Shown here: one piece after another, positions 1 through 6,794 of the stretch | How the letters are laid out: every line of letters begins with the position of its first letter | How positions within the stretch are numbered: the stretch's first letter is position 1 | NCBI GenBank assembly: GCA_035524095.1 | Contig: DATKPK010000272.1 | Span: forward strand, 1 to 16,845 | Reading direction: 5' to 3' | Origin: DATJUF01 sp035524095 | GTDB lineage: Bacteria > Desulfobacterota > Binatia > Binatales > Binataceae | Length of the DNA: 16,845 nt | Notes under the pieces: generated by a model | The model's input: only the letters and a program-made list of their open reading frames with translations | Databases searched by the model: none | Told to the model about the DNA's origin: nothing | Translations under genes and position numbers: made by a program

Positions 1-19
1 TTCGATCGGCGGAAAACGC

Positions 20-1603
20 ATGGTCCTGACTCGCCGTAAGTTCATCACTCAGCTGGCGGCAATATGCGGCCTTGGCGCCGCCTTCTTATCGATGCAGGCT
101 CTCGGCCTCGCCTCCACTCTTTTCGCGCAAACCGCACCCGTTTTGCCCCCACGCCTGGGCCATGGCACGCGCGTCATCATCTTGGGCGCTGGCATCGCCG
201 GACTCGTGATGACTTATCGCCTGGAGCGCGCCGGTTTTGCGGTGACGCTGGTCGAAGCCCGACACCGCACTGGAGGCCGCAACTGGACGCTCCGCTGCGG
301 CGACAAGGTTGAGATGATTGGCGAAACTGAGCAAATTGTCGGCTTCTCCCAAGGTATGTATTTCAACGCCGGGCCGGCGCGTATTCCCAGTCACCATCAA
401 GGTCTTCTTGGTTACTGCAAGCTTCTCGGCGTGCAACTCGAAGTCGAGGTCAACTTTACTAACAGTGCTTTGTTGCAATCCGATAGCGCATTCGGAGGTA
501 AGCCGATCCAGGAACGCCAGGCGGTCAACGATTTTCGCGGCCACATCGCCGAATTACTATCCAAAGCGATAGATCGTCACGCACTCGATCAGGAATTAAC
601 CCCCGACGACCGCCAGCGCCTCATCGCCTTCCTCCGCGATTATGGCGATCTGTCGAAAGCCAATCTCTACCGCGGTTCTGAGCGCGCGGGCTATAAGAGT
701 GCTCCTGGTCCCTATGATCAAGTTGGCGTGCCACGCGATCCTTTGAGCTTACGCGATCTGCTTCACGACCCTGATCTTTCCGACATCATATTCAACGACA
801 TGATCGATATGCAGGCCACGATGTTCGAACCGGTCGGCGGCATGGACCGCATCCCGGCAGCCTTTCATCGATCAATCAGGAGTCCGATTCTCTTGGGCGC
901 GCAAGTTAGCGGCATCCATCAAACCCCGAACAAAGTCGAGGTCACTTACATTCATCGCACCGGCAGCCAAAGTCATAATCTCTCAGCCGAATACGTAGTA
1001 TGCACCATTCCTCTGCCGGTCCTCGCGAACATCGATACTAACTTCAGCTTGCCGGTTAAGCAGGCGATCGCCAGCTCCAAATATGATCATGCCGCCAAAG
1101 TCGCATTCGAGTCGCCACGCTTTTGGGAGGCCCAACAGATTTACGGTGGACTATCATGGGCCGGGCCCGACACTGGTGCAGTATGGTACCCCAGCAGTCG
1201 CTACGAGTCGGCTCGAGGTATAATTCTGGGAGCCTACGTCGCGGGCAAGCCCGCCGAAACCTTTGAAGCTTTACCGATCGCTACGCAGATAGCGATGGCT
1301 CGCCATGCCGTCGACAAGCTGCATCCCGGCCACGGCTCAGACTTAAGCGCGCCAGTCGCAGTAGATTGGAGCAAGATTCCCTACAATCTCGGCCCCTGGA
1401 TCCACTGGAAAGACTCTGGCACGGACGCCGCCGCGTTTCGCCTGCTCAACCAGCCTGAAGGGCGTGTCTATTTCAGCGGCGCCCATCTCAGCCAATTGCC
1501 GGCTTGGCAGGAAGGGGCAGTGCTCGCCGCTCACCGCACGATCGCAATGATCGCCGATCGCACCGCTGTCACCAATCCCGCACCACGCGGCCAATCATCT
1601 TGA
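20..1603 (+). CDS. Tat-exported flavin-dependent amine oxidase family protein
   Basis: A 527-residue FAD-dependent amine oxidase (monoamine/L-amino-acid oxidase superfamily), expected to oxidise an amine or amino acid in the periplasm and release hydrogen peroxide. The N-terminus has a twin-arginine signal (TRRKFI, residues 4-9) followed by a hydrophobic stretch ending near FAQ (35-37). The Rossmann FAD motif GAGIAG is at 56-61, with the ribose-binding acid E79 and the RTGGR motif at 83-87. The C-terminal flavin-contacting segment (YFSGAH, then AWQEGA, about 484-500) is present, so the protein looks full length. The start at 20 keeps the Tat signal and has a GGCGGAAA-like ribosome site just upstream. 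The substrate cannot be read from sequence. The gene upstream lies outside the window, so operon membership is unknown. Family call is firm; specificity is open. Confidence 0.88.
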   Translation: MVLTRRKFITQLAAICGLGAAFLSMQALGLASTLFAQTAPVLPPRLGHGTRVIILGAGIAGLVMTYRLERAGFAVTLVEARHRTGGRNWTLRCGDKVEMIGETEQIVGFSQGMYFNAGPARIPSHHQGLLGYCKLLGVQLEVEVNFTNSALLQSDSAFGGKPIQERQAVNDFRGHIAELLSKAIDRHALDQELTPDDRQRLIAFLRDYGDLSKANLYRGSERAGYKSAPGPYDQVGVPRDPLSLRDLLHDPDLSDIIFNDMIDMQATMFEPVGGMDRIPAAFHRSIRSPILLGAQVSGIHQTPNKVEVTYIHRTGSQSHNLSAEYVVCTIPLPVLANIDTNFSLPVKQAIASSKYDHAAKVAFESPRFWEAQQIYGGLSWAGPDTGAVWYPSSRYESARGIILGAYVAGKPAETFEALPIATQIAMARHAVDKLHPGHGSDLSAPVAVDWSKIPYNLGPWIHWKDSGTDAAAFRLLNQPEGRVYFSGAHLSQLPAWQEGAVLAAHRTIAMIADRTAVTNPAPRGQSS

Positions 1604-1785
1604 AGCTATGTAATATTTTCGCCGTGGCCGCGAGGCTCACGTATTTCGCTAATAGCTCGCGTCACTACTTACTGACTGTTTAGTATCTGCCCGCCAGCCT
1701 ATCGCTCACATCATCCATCGCCAGCCTTTCAGTTTTCCGACTCTCCTTTTTGAATTTCCAGCATTTCAACCGGTGATTCGCTCGC

Positions 1786-1799
1786 GGCACAGCCCTTGC
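1786..1799 (+). promoter_or_regulatory. Candidate sigma-54 (-24/-12) promoter for the PRC-barrel gene
   Basis: GGCAC at 1786-1790 and TTGC at 1796-1799 give GG and GC separated by exactly 10 bases, the rigid spacing of sigma-54 promoters (consensus TGGCACG-N4-TTGC). The two bases before GG and the G after CAC differ from consensus. A transcript would start near 1811, about 57 bases before the ATG at 1868. It would also exclude the upstream in-frame start at 1796, supporting the shorter protein. Confidence 0.6.
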
Positions 1800-1853
1800 G
1801 ACTGCCTATTCTGGTCCTGTCGATGCACAGACCTAACGTCTTTCTCACTCAGC

Positions 1854-1860
1854 AAAGGAG
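1854..1860 (+). promoter_or_regulatory. Ribosome binding site deciding the PRC-barrel start
   Basis: AAAGGAG lies seven bases before the ATG at 1868. The alternative in-frame start at 1796 has no such site and lies upstream of the predicted transcription start. Confidence 0.75.
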
Positions 1861-1867
1861 TTTTCTT

Positions 1868-2263
1868 ATGGAACAACGAGCACAGAAGATTGAACATTCC
1901 GACCGTTCGGTTCCGATGCGCCGCGTACTTGGAGCAACCTCCCTAACCAAAGATGCCATCCGCAACCGCAACGGTGACGATCTCGGCTCGCTCAAAGAAA
2001 TCATGATTGACATTCCTGCCGGCCGCGTCGCCTACGCCGTCCTGTCTTTCGGCGGCTTCCTCGGCATCGGCAACAAGCTTTTCGCGATTCCGTGGGAGAT
2101 GCTCACCGTCGACGAAGATCGTCAATGCCTCCTGCTCGATGTCGACAAAAAGACTCTCGAGAACGCCCCTGGTTTTGACAAGGACCATTGGCCCGATATG
2201 TCAGACCGTGCCTTTGGCACGCAGGTCTATACCTACTACGGCCGCAAGCCCTACTGGAACTAA
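1868..2263 (+). CDS. PRC-barrel domain protein
   Basis: A 131-residue single-domain PRC-barrel protein without signal peptide or membrane segment. The fold is a small beta-barrel found in photosynthetic reaction centre H subunits, RimM and many stand-alone proteins. Visible family features are the NRNGDDLGSLKEIMID entry (about 33-48), GRVAYAVLSFGGFLGIGNK (52-70), the FAIPW turn (72-76), the APGFD segment (100-104) and the terminal YYGRKPYW (123-130). The start at 1868 is chosen over 1796 because of the AAAGGAG site and the sigma-54-like promoter at 1786-1799. A perfect hairpin follows the stop. Stand-alone members are often stress-induced in other bacteria, which fits the regulation suggested here, but their molecular role is unclear. 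Cytoplasmic location is inferred from the lack of a signal. Confidence 0.88.
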   Translation: MEQRAQKIEHSDRSVPMRRVLGATSLTKDAIRNRNGDDLGSLKEIMIDIPAGRVAYAVLSFGGFLGIGNKLFAIPWEMLTVDEDRQCLLLDVDKKTLENAPGFDKDHWPDMSDRAFGTQVYTYYGRKPYWN

Positions 2264-2265
2264 CT

Positions 2266-2304
2266 AAAATCGAGGTGCGGTTGTATAAGCCGCACCTCGA
2301 TTTT
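2266..2304 (+). terminator. Perfect 15-bp hairpin after the PRC-barrel gene
   Basis: The arms 2266-2280 and 2290-2304 are perfectly complementary (15 bp) around a 9-base loop. The right arm ends in TTTT and the left begins with AAAA, so it can work as an intrinsic terminator on either strand. It begins three bases after the PRC-barrel stop. The ribosome site of the next gene (GAGGT, 2306-2310) follows immediately, so the hairpin may also act as a partial terminator or mRNA stabiliser. Confidence 0.75.
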
Positions 2305-2318
2305 CGAGGTAACTCGAT

Positions 2319-2753
2319 ATGAGTAATCGATTATCAAAATTGATGATCGCCAGCTTTGTCGGACTGACCCTTACCGCTTTCGCTCCGCTCCTCTATGCTC
2401 AAGGCACGGGCGGCGGAGCAGCCGGCAGCGCCGGGCCTGGTGCAGCCGGTGGACCCGCGATGGGCTCTTCTTCGGCTCCCGGTTCGATGGGCGGTAACGC
2501 GGCTCCGATGAGCCCACCAAATTCTATGGGCAATCCTTCGGCGCCGAATGCGATGGGGTCCAATCCCGTTCCGCCTGGTACGGCGAACCCATCTGATCCG
2601 GACTACAACACCAGTACCGCTCCCGGCGCTACTTCTGCCAATCCGTCGAGCAACGCTCCCGATTCGGCAACAATGAACAATAACAACACGCCTGGTTCAG
2701 CGCCGGGCGCCGCTTCCAATTCCGGTACTGGCTCCTCGAACACCGCTCCCTGA
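2319..2753 (+). CDS. Secreted Gly/Ala/Pro/Ser/Asn-rich low-complexity protein
   Basis: A 144-residue protein of unknown function. Residues 1-28 form a typical Sec signal peptide (basic SNRLSK, hydrophobic core, LLYAQ cleavage region). The mature part is low complexity: Gly/Ala-rich first, then repeated short PxxMG and xAPxxM units with periodic Met, then Ser/Asn/Thr/Pro-rich to the end. It has no Cys, no charged clusters and almost no aromatic residues, so it is probably disordered in the periplasm or at the cell surface. GAGGT sits eight bases before the ATG. It lies between the PRC-barrel and RlpA-like genes, each boundary marked by a hairpin. I recognise no named family. The signal peptide, ribosome site and codon structure support a real gene. 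Confidence 0.75.
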   Translation: MSNRLSKLMIASFVGLTLTAFAPLLYAQGTGGGAAGSAGPGAAGGPAMGSSSAPGSMGGNAAPMSPPNSMGNPSAPNAMGSNPVPPGTANPSDPDYNTSTAPGATSANPSSNAPDSATMNNNNTPGSAPGAASNSGTGSSNTAP

Positions 2754-2758
2754 ACACC

Positions 2759-2792
2759 TATAGCCGCGATAGCTTCGGTCATCGCGGCTATA
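2759..2792 (+). terminator. Perfect 12-bp hairpin with UUCG-type loop
   Basis: Arms 2759-2770 and 2781-2792 pair perfectly (12 bp). The loop region contains C-TTCG-G, the exceptionally stable UUCG tetraloop closed by C-G. There is no clear T-run afterwards, so this may be a stabilising or attenuating intercistronic hairpin rather than a strong terminator. Confidence 0.6.
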
Positions 2793-2826
2793 CCTCATTC
2801 GGCCAACTGCAAATCTAGCTAAGACT

Positions 2827-3327
2827 ATGCGTCCATTTCCTTTTTTGCTCGTCCGCTCTCCGACCCGTTTCGCCGTTACACTAGCTGTGAGCCTTTGTGT
2901 TCTCATAGCACTCTCGACCGCGGCTCTTGCTCAACCTGCCAATCCACGCGCCAACCCATCACCCAATGCCCCTTTCCCCGCTTCTGATCACAAACCCGCA
3001 TCGCCCAAGACGCTCCATGCCAAGGCCTCATGGTATGGTCCGGGCTTTCAAGGGCGCGAGACCAGCACCGGCCAGACCTTCAATCCGCACAAACTAACCG
3101 CTGCCTCGTCGAAGCTTCCGCTTGGTTCGACCGCCGAGGTAAAGAATCTCCAGAATGGCCGCAAAGTCAAAGTTAAAATCAATGATTGCGGTCCCAACGT
3201 CGCCGGCCGCAAGGTCGATCTTTCTAGTCGTGCCGCTAACCAATTAAAAATGAAGCATGCTGGCGTAGTTCCGGTAGAGGTTAAGGTTCTGCACGAACCC
3301 GCTGACGCCCATCCTTGCACCCAGTGA
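2827..3327 (+). CDS. RlpA-like double-psi beta-barrel protein
   Basis: A 166-residue exported protein with a signal peptide (about 1-36, ending ALAQ), a Pro/Asn/Ser-rich linker (37-62) and an RlpA-like double-psi beta-barrel (about 64-155). RlpA proteins are septal lytic transglycosylases acting on peptidoglycan without stem peptides. Family signatures are ASWYG (67-71), F..RETSTGQTF (74-85), LTAAS..LPLG (90-100), VKNLQNGRKV (105-114), KINDCGP (117-123) and VDLS (130-133). The active-site Asp of INDxGP is kept (D120). The His normally found in LTAAH is Ser (S94), and the usual Arg in INDRGP is Cys. No SPOR domain is present. Loss of the conserved His makes the lytic activity uncertain. It sits 31 bases before the DUF748 gene, likely co-transcribed. 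Confidence 0.85.
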   Translation: MRPFPFLLVRSPTRFAVTLAVSLCVLIALSTAALAQPANPRANPSPNAPFPASDHKPASPKTLHAKASWYGPGFQGRETSTGQTFNPHKLTAASSKLPLGSTAEVKNLQNGRKVKVKINDCGPNVAGRKVDLSSRAANQLKMKHAGVVPVEVKVLHEPADAHPCTQ

Positions 3328-3358
3328 TTATTCAGCGCATTGATCTAAGAGGCTGACC

Positions 3359-4942
3359 GTGCCACGTTTCAAGTCCACTTACCTGGTGGCCGCGCTCGCG
3401 ATCCTTATCGCCGCGGCCCTTATAGTCTCCATCACATTAGATCCCTTCGTACGCACTCGCGTCGAGCAAACGATGAATCGTAGCCTCAAGGGCTACCATA
3501 CCAGTCTCGGCCATGCCCACGTCAGTCTCCTTGGCGGCGCCTTAGCTTTGAGTGATCTGACTATTATCCAAAATGCTCATCCCGCGCCGCCAGTCGGCCA
3601 CATCCCATATCTTCGCATCAGTATCGAATGGCATGCGCTGCTCACCTGGCATATCGTCGCCGATTGCTTGATTGAGCAGCCTGCTATTCACATCAATCTG
3701 ATCCAGCTTAGCTCCCAGGCCGAGAGCAACGTATCTCTGCGCCAGCGCGGATGGCAGGACGCTCTCCAAAATATCTACCCCTTCAAAATCAATCGCTTTC
3801 GCGTCCGCGACGGTGCACTTACCTATATCGATACCGATCCTGATCGGCCCTTGCAGCTTGAGCATCTCAATCTGACCGCCGGCAACATCCGTAACATTGA
3901 TTCGCCCAACAATCCCTATCCCTCGACTATCAGCGCCGACGCAATGGTCTTTAACACCGGCCACGCCTCAATCGATGGCCGTGCCAACTTTCTCTCTAAA
4001 CCTGTCGCCAGCCTGCGCATCAGCTATCAACTTGATCAGGTTCCGCTCGCAGCTCTTGAGCCCGCTATCAGGCGCGTCAACTTGACACTCACCGGCGGCC
4101 GTTTTGCCAGCGACGGCACTGTCGAATATTCACCGACCGTCGAACGTGTCGAAATTCGTCACGCCACCGCCGATGGCGTCAATATCGAATATATTCATCA
4201 ATCGGCCACAGCCGAAGCGGAGGCCCAGCGTGTTGAAGAAGTGCGACAAGCAGCGGCTCGCGCCAACAACGCTCCCAACCTGATCCTCAAAATCGATCAG
4301 TTGCAGTTGAATAATGGAAGAGTTGCTTACCGAGACGATGCTGGTAGTACCCCTTATCTGATCTATATCACCGACCTCGGGGTACGCGTCTCCGACCTCT
4401 CCAACCAAACTTCTGAGGGTGCTTCGGCCTTAAAGCTGGACGGTCTCTTCATGGGCAGCGGTAAAACTAATCTCACCGGCGACTTTCGCCCCCGCCCGCA
4501 TAATCCCCCTGACTTTGCTATCAACCTCGTTGTCGATAACACTCAGTTGCCGTCACTGAACGATCTTCTGCGCCGCTATGGCCGGTTCGACGTTCAATCT
4601 GGCCTGATGTCCATCTATTCCCAGATAACAGTGCGCGACAATCAAATTACTGGCTACGTCAAACCTCTTTTCACTAATGTCCAGGTCTATAGTTACAACA
4701 AAGACAAGGGCAAACCGGTTCTCCATCAAGCCTATGAACTAATCGTCGGAGGCGCTGCGCAGCTGTTGCGCAATCACTCAAGTCAGGCCGTAGCTACTAA
4801 AGTTGATTTGTCTGGTAAATTCCAACAACCCAATGTCAGCACCTGGCAAGCTTTTATTGAGCTCGCGCACAATGCTTTCATCCAGGCTATCGTGCCTGGC
4901 TTCGATCATCAGGAGAAAATCGCCGCCGGCCAATCCTCATAA
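3359..4942 (+). CDS. AsmA-like / DUF748 family protein
   Basis: A 527-residue protein starting with GTG at 3359, preceded by AAGAGG (3347-3352). Residues about 8-27 are one transmembrane anchor; the rest is predicted periplasmic. The long beta-rich body, with alternating segments such as INRFRVRDGALTYID (about 144-158) and LQLNNGRVAYRDD, resembles DUF748 proteins. These are distant relatives of AsmA/TamB-type repeating beta-groove proteins linked to envelope lipid transport and outer-membrane homeostasis. A coiled, Ala/Glu-rich linker (TAEAEAQRVEEVRQAAARAN) divides two DUF748-like halves. The end is short and Gln/Ala rich. It directly follows the RlpA-like gene and ends an envelope block bounded by a 15-bp palindrome. 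Family assignment is good; a specific lipid-transport role is inference from the superfamily. Confidence 0.8.
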   Translation: MPRFKSTYLVAALAILIAAALIVSITLDPFVRTRVEQTMNRSLKGYHTSLGHAHVSLLGGALALSDLTIIQNAHPAPPVGHIPYLRISIEWHALLTWHIVADCLIEQPAIHINLIQLSSQAESNVSLRQRGWQDALQNIYPFKINRFRVRDGALTYIDTDPDRPLQLEHLNLTAGNIRNIDSPNNPYPSTISADAMVFNTGHASIDGRANFLSKPVASLRISYQLDQVPLAALEPAIRRVNLTLTGGRFASDGTVEYSPTVERVEIRHATADGVNIEYIHQSATAEAEAQRVEEVRQAAARANNAPNLILKIDQLQLNNGRVAYRDDAGSTPYLIYITDLGVRVSDLSNQTSEGASALKLDGLFMGSGKTNLTGDFRPRPHNPPDFAINLVVDNTQLPSLNDLLRRYGRFDVQSGLMSIYSQITVRDNQITGYVKPLFTNVQVYSYNKDKGKPVLHQAYELIVGGAAQLLRNHSSQAVATKVDLSGKFQQPNVSTWQAFIELAHNAFIQAIVPGFDHQEKIAAGQSS

Positions 4943-4963
4943 TCTCTATAACTCGCTGTAGCA

Positions 4964-4998
4964 CACAACAGTGGCCCCAAGTCGGGGCCACTGTTGTG
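4964..4998. terminator. Perfect 15-bp palindrome between convergent genes
   Basis: Arms 4964-4978 and 4984-4998 are perfectly complementary with a 5-base loop (AAGTC). It lies between the DUF748 stop (4942, +) and the stop of the - strand gene (5080), which is where a bidirectional terminator is expected. Neither side carries a clear T-run. Confidence 0.65.
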
Positions 4999-5079
4999 GG
5001 GAATGCGCGCTTGCCTTTGAATGAGAGAGTCTTGACCACAGGCGCGCGTTCGCTCCACAAGCGGCTGCCATCGCGCTGT

Positions 5080-5442
5080 CTAGGCCGCCTTCGCACTGGA
5101 ATTCGTTATCGCCACATGCCTGAACTGGCGTTCCCGTTGCTTCGCCACACGCCGGCCGCGTTTCAGGCTTTCACGCAGAGCATCCGCGTCGATACCGATC
5201 GCCCCGCAAACGTTCTCGAAACTAAACGGATTGTCGGGATACTTACCGTAGATCCATGTATACACTTCCGAGAATTCCAGTCGTTTGCGATGGTCTCGTG
5301 CGGCCTCGGTCTTGTAGAAAATACTCAGCGCGTCTAGCAGTACTGCGACCCTGAGCGCGCGCTCACCCCGGAAATCGGGCTGCCCGAGGCCCTCACTCCC
5401 GCTCATTTCCCCTATCAGCATTTCGTTCCAACCGGCTTTCAC
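5080..5442 (-). CDS. Conserved small protein with FSFENVC motif, unknown function
   Basis: A 120-residue soluble protein with no signal peptide. The core is WIYGKYPDNPFSFENVCGAIGIDADALRESL split over residues 63-93. The FSFENVC-A-GID signature (73-85) resembles a small family I recall from Desulfobacterota and related phyla, where it follows a helical Lys/Arg-rich segment (here 42-57) and precedes a short helix, suggesting a compact helical, possibly DNA-binding domain. The reported start is GTG at 5442; ATG codons at residues 8 and 13 are alternatives, the latter with AGGGGA too close to be ideal. The tail (94-120) is Arg/Lys rich. It converges on the DUF748 gene and is divergent from the ferritin-like gene. 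Function is not known; the call rests on memory of the motif. Confidence 0.7.
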   Translation of the reverse strand: MKAGWNEMLIGEMSGSEGLGQPDFRGERALRVAVLLDALSIFYKTEAARDHRKRLEFSEVYTWIYGKYPDNPFSFENVCGAIGIDADALRESLKRGRRVAKQRERQFRHVAITNSSAKAA

Positions 5443-5535
5443 TAACCTAACCTCTTCGTGTGATATCTGAATCCATTCTTTCCGAAGTCAACTGCAGCAT
5501 CCACTCGTATTTCCATTACCTCGGGCTGCTCCGAC

Positions 5536-5550
5536 ACATTGACTCAATGT
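5536..5550. promoter_or_regulatory. Perfect dyad, possible activator site upstream of the ferritin-like gene
   Basis: ACATTGA-C-TCAATGT is a perfect 7+7 inverted repeat with one central base. It lies 109 bases upstream of the -24 element at 5660, a usual distance for the enhancer-type sites of sigma-54 activators. The gene-free stretch 5443-5766 also holds the candidate promoter at 5660-5673; I saw no other gene or RNA in it. No second copy was found, so the role is inferred. Confidence 0.35.
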
Positions 5551-5659
5551 TGCTGCCAGCAGGATTTGTGCCGGTATTTATTAATCCTCCAACACGTATC
5601 TTCGGCCAGATGAATGCAGATTAGCTAAGCTCTCTCGGCTCTCAGCGAACGGCAGCGTC

Positions 5660-5673
5660 GGCACGACAATCGC
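5660..5673 (+). promoter_or_regulatory. Candidate sigma-54 promoter for the ferritin-like gene
   Basis: GGCACGA begins at 5660 and the -12 element reads TCGC at 5670-5673. GG and GC are exactly 10 bases apart. The -24 half GGCACG is a full match, and a T follows GC as in the consensus; the -12 half has one change (TCGC for TTGC). A transcript would start near 5685, about 80 bases before the ATG at 5767. Confidence 0.6.
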
Positions 5674-5766
5674 TAGATTTTACCTCAAGGCTCGCCGTAC
5701 CAGGGGCCTGCGTATTTCCCACAGTGAATCGAAATCTAATCTGGTTTTCGCAAGGAGAGACGAATA

Positions 5767-6297
5767 ATGAGCGAATTTGTTAGTGACCTAAAGAAAATCA
5801 AGGAGCGCGCCCGCGCTCATATGGAGCAGGGAGCGGTCACGGGAAACTATAAGGCTGATATCGGGGCGGTCTTGAAAGTCCTCAACGACGTTCTTGCGAC
5901 CGAGATCGTATGCACTCTGCGCTACCGCCGCCACTATTATACAGCCGCAGGTCTCAACTCTGAGGGCGCCAAGGCCGAGTTCCTTCAGCACGCCAACGAC
6001 GAACAGCAACACGTTGATTGGGTGGCTACGCGCATTACCCAACTCAACGGCGAACCCAACTTCAATCCCGAGGGCCTCAGCTCACGGGCTCATTCCGAGT
6101 ATGCCGAAGGCAAAGACCTAATCTCGATGATTAGGGAAGACCTCTACGCCGAACGCATCGCCATCGAATCCTACTCCGCGATCGTCCGCTGGCTCGGCAA
6201 CGACGATCCTACAAGCCGCAAACTCATCGAAGATATTCTCAAGGTCGAAGAGGATCACGCCGAGGACATGAAGACTCTACTCGAAAAAATGCACTGA
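5767..6297 (+). CDS. Bacterioferritin-like diiron ferritin, no heme Met
   Basis: A 176-residue four-helix ferritin-superfamily protein closest to bacterioferritin, expected to oxidise ferrous iron and store it as a mineral, limiting Fenton chemistry. The diiron ligand pattern is complete: E46, then E79xxH82 (33 residues on, as in E. coli Bfr E18/E51/H54), E129, and E161xxH164. In heme-binding Bfr the residue after the ExxH Glu is the heme ligand Met52; here it is Gln (Q80), so heme binding at the dimer interface is not expected. An N-terminal extension of about 25 residues precedes helix A. AAGGAGA (5752-5758) sets the start. A sigma-54-like promoter lies 94 bases before the start codon and a strong terminator follows. 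Alternative: a DUF892/Dps-like member, less likely given the spacing. Confidence 0.87.
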   Translation: MSEFVSDLKKIKERARAHMEQGAVTGNYKADIGAVLKVLNDVLATEIVCTLRYRRHYYTAAGLNSEGAKAEFLQHANDEQQHVDWVATRITQLNGEPNFNPEGLSSRAHSEYAEGKDLISMIREDLYAERIAIESYSAIVRWLGNDDPTSRKLIEDILKVEEDHAEDMKTLLEKMH

Positions 6298-6315
6298 ACC
6301 TTCGGCGAGGCGTGG

Positions 6316-6355
6316 GCGCTTGGCTTCGTGAGAAGTCAGGCGCGCTTTCCTTTTT
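6316..6355 (+). terminator. Intrinsic terminator after the ferritin-like gene
   Basis: Arms 6316-6327 and 6332-6343 form a 12-bp stem (two G-T wobbles) with a GTGA loop. A T-rich tail, TTTCCTTTTT, follows at 6346-6355. It ends the ferritin transcript and isolates the promoter at 6394. Confidence 0.65.
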
Positions 6356-6393
6356 GAACCTGCTCTCGCCTCGTCGTGTTCTCTGAATGGATT

Positions 6394-6407
6394 GGCACGT
6401 CCAATGC
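6394..6407 (+). promoter_or_regulatory. Candidate sigma-54 promoter for the Thr-rich lipoprotein
   Basis: TTGGCACG at 6392-6399 is a perfect -24 half. The -12 half is ATGC at 6404-6407, with GG and GC exactly 10 bases apart and T following. This is the best match of the four sites. A transcript would start near 6419, about 92 bases before the ATG at 6511, and could continue into the DUF6496 gene. Confidence 0.65.
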
Positions 6408-6510
6408 TGCGTCTGAAGAAGACGGTATCTAGCGGAAAGACGCCATCGCATCCAATGCGCGGGCTTGAGATCCGCTCGAATTGTACCAGAATCCGTAAGG
6501 AGTTTACTCG

Positions 6511-6729
6511 ATGCGTTCTTTATCAAAGACACTGCTTTTAGCAACAGCCCTCGCCGTTCCCGGCATCGTCAGTGGATGTTTCTACAGTCACACGGTCGAC
6601 AAAACGCCTGCCGTAGTGACTACTACTCCTGATAGCTCCTCCACAACGACCACCACAACAACGGATGGCCCGCCGGTTGTCCAACGCCAATCAACCACGA
6701 CTACGTACTCCAATCCATCTAGTTATTAG
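6511..6729 (+). CDS. Small Thr-rich lipoprotein
   Basis: A 72-residue predicted lipoprotein. Residues 1-22 are a signal peptide and V-S-G-C23 is a lipobox, so the mature protein of 50 residues would be anchored by its acylated Cys. The residue after Cys is Phe, not Asp, which favours outer-membrane sorting under the E. coli rule. The mature part is Ser/Thr rich with Thr runs (about 47-54 and 62-65) and looks disordered, with no enzymatic motif. TAAGGAG lies about eight bases before the ATG. A sigma-54-like promoter at 6394-6407 precedes it and a hairpin follows the stop. Similar short Thr-rich lipoproteins are common in Proteobacteria as unnamed proteins. Function unknown. Confidence 0.75.
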   Translation: MRSLSKTLLLATALAVPGIVSGCFYSHTVDKTPAVVTTTPDSSSTTTTTTTDGPPVVQRQSTTTTYSNPSSY

Positions 6730-6739
6730 TCCAACTCAG

Positions 6740-6763
6740 CGCGGCGGCGAATTCGTCGCCGCG
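6740..6763 (+). terminator. GC-rich hairpin between lipoprotein and DUF6496 genes
   Basis: CGCGGCGGCGAA and TTCGTCGCCGCG are nearly perfectly complementary (one G-T pair), with the central GAATTC giving the turn. No T-run follows, so it may attenuate rather than end transcription into the gene at 6795. Confidence 0.5.
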
Positions 6764-6794
6764 TAAGGATTCACTTGCTGCAGGAGTTTGATGA

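Noticed and set aside
1417..1434. CTGGCACGGACGCCGC inside the amine oxidase gene
   Set aside because: Spacing is right but the -12 half is CCGC, it lies inside a gene, and it is over 400 bases from the next start.
2213..2230. TTTGGCACG inside the PRC-barrel gene
   Set aside because: A perfect -24 half but no GC at the -12 position, and it lies within a coding region.
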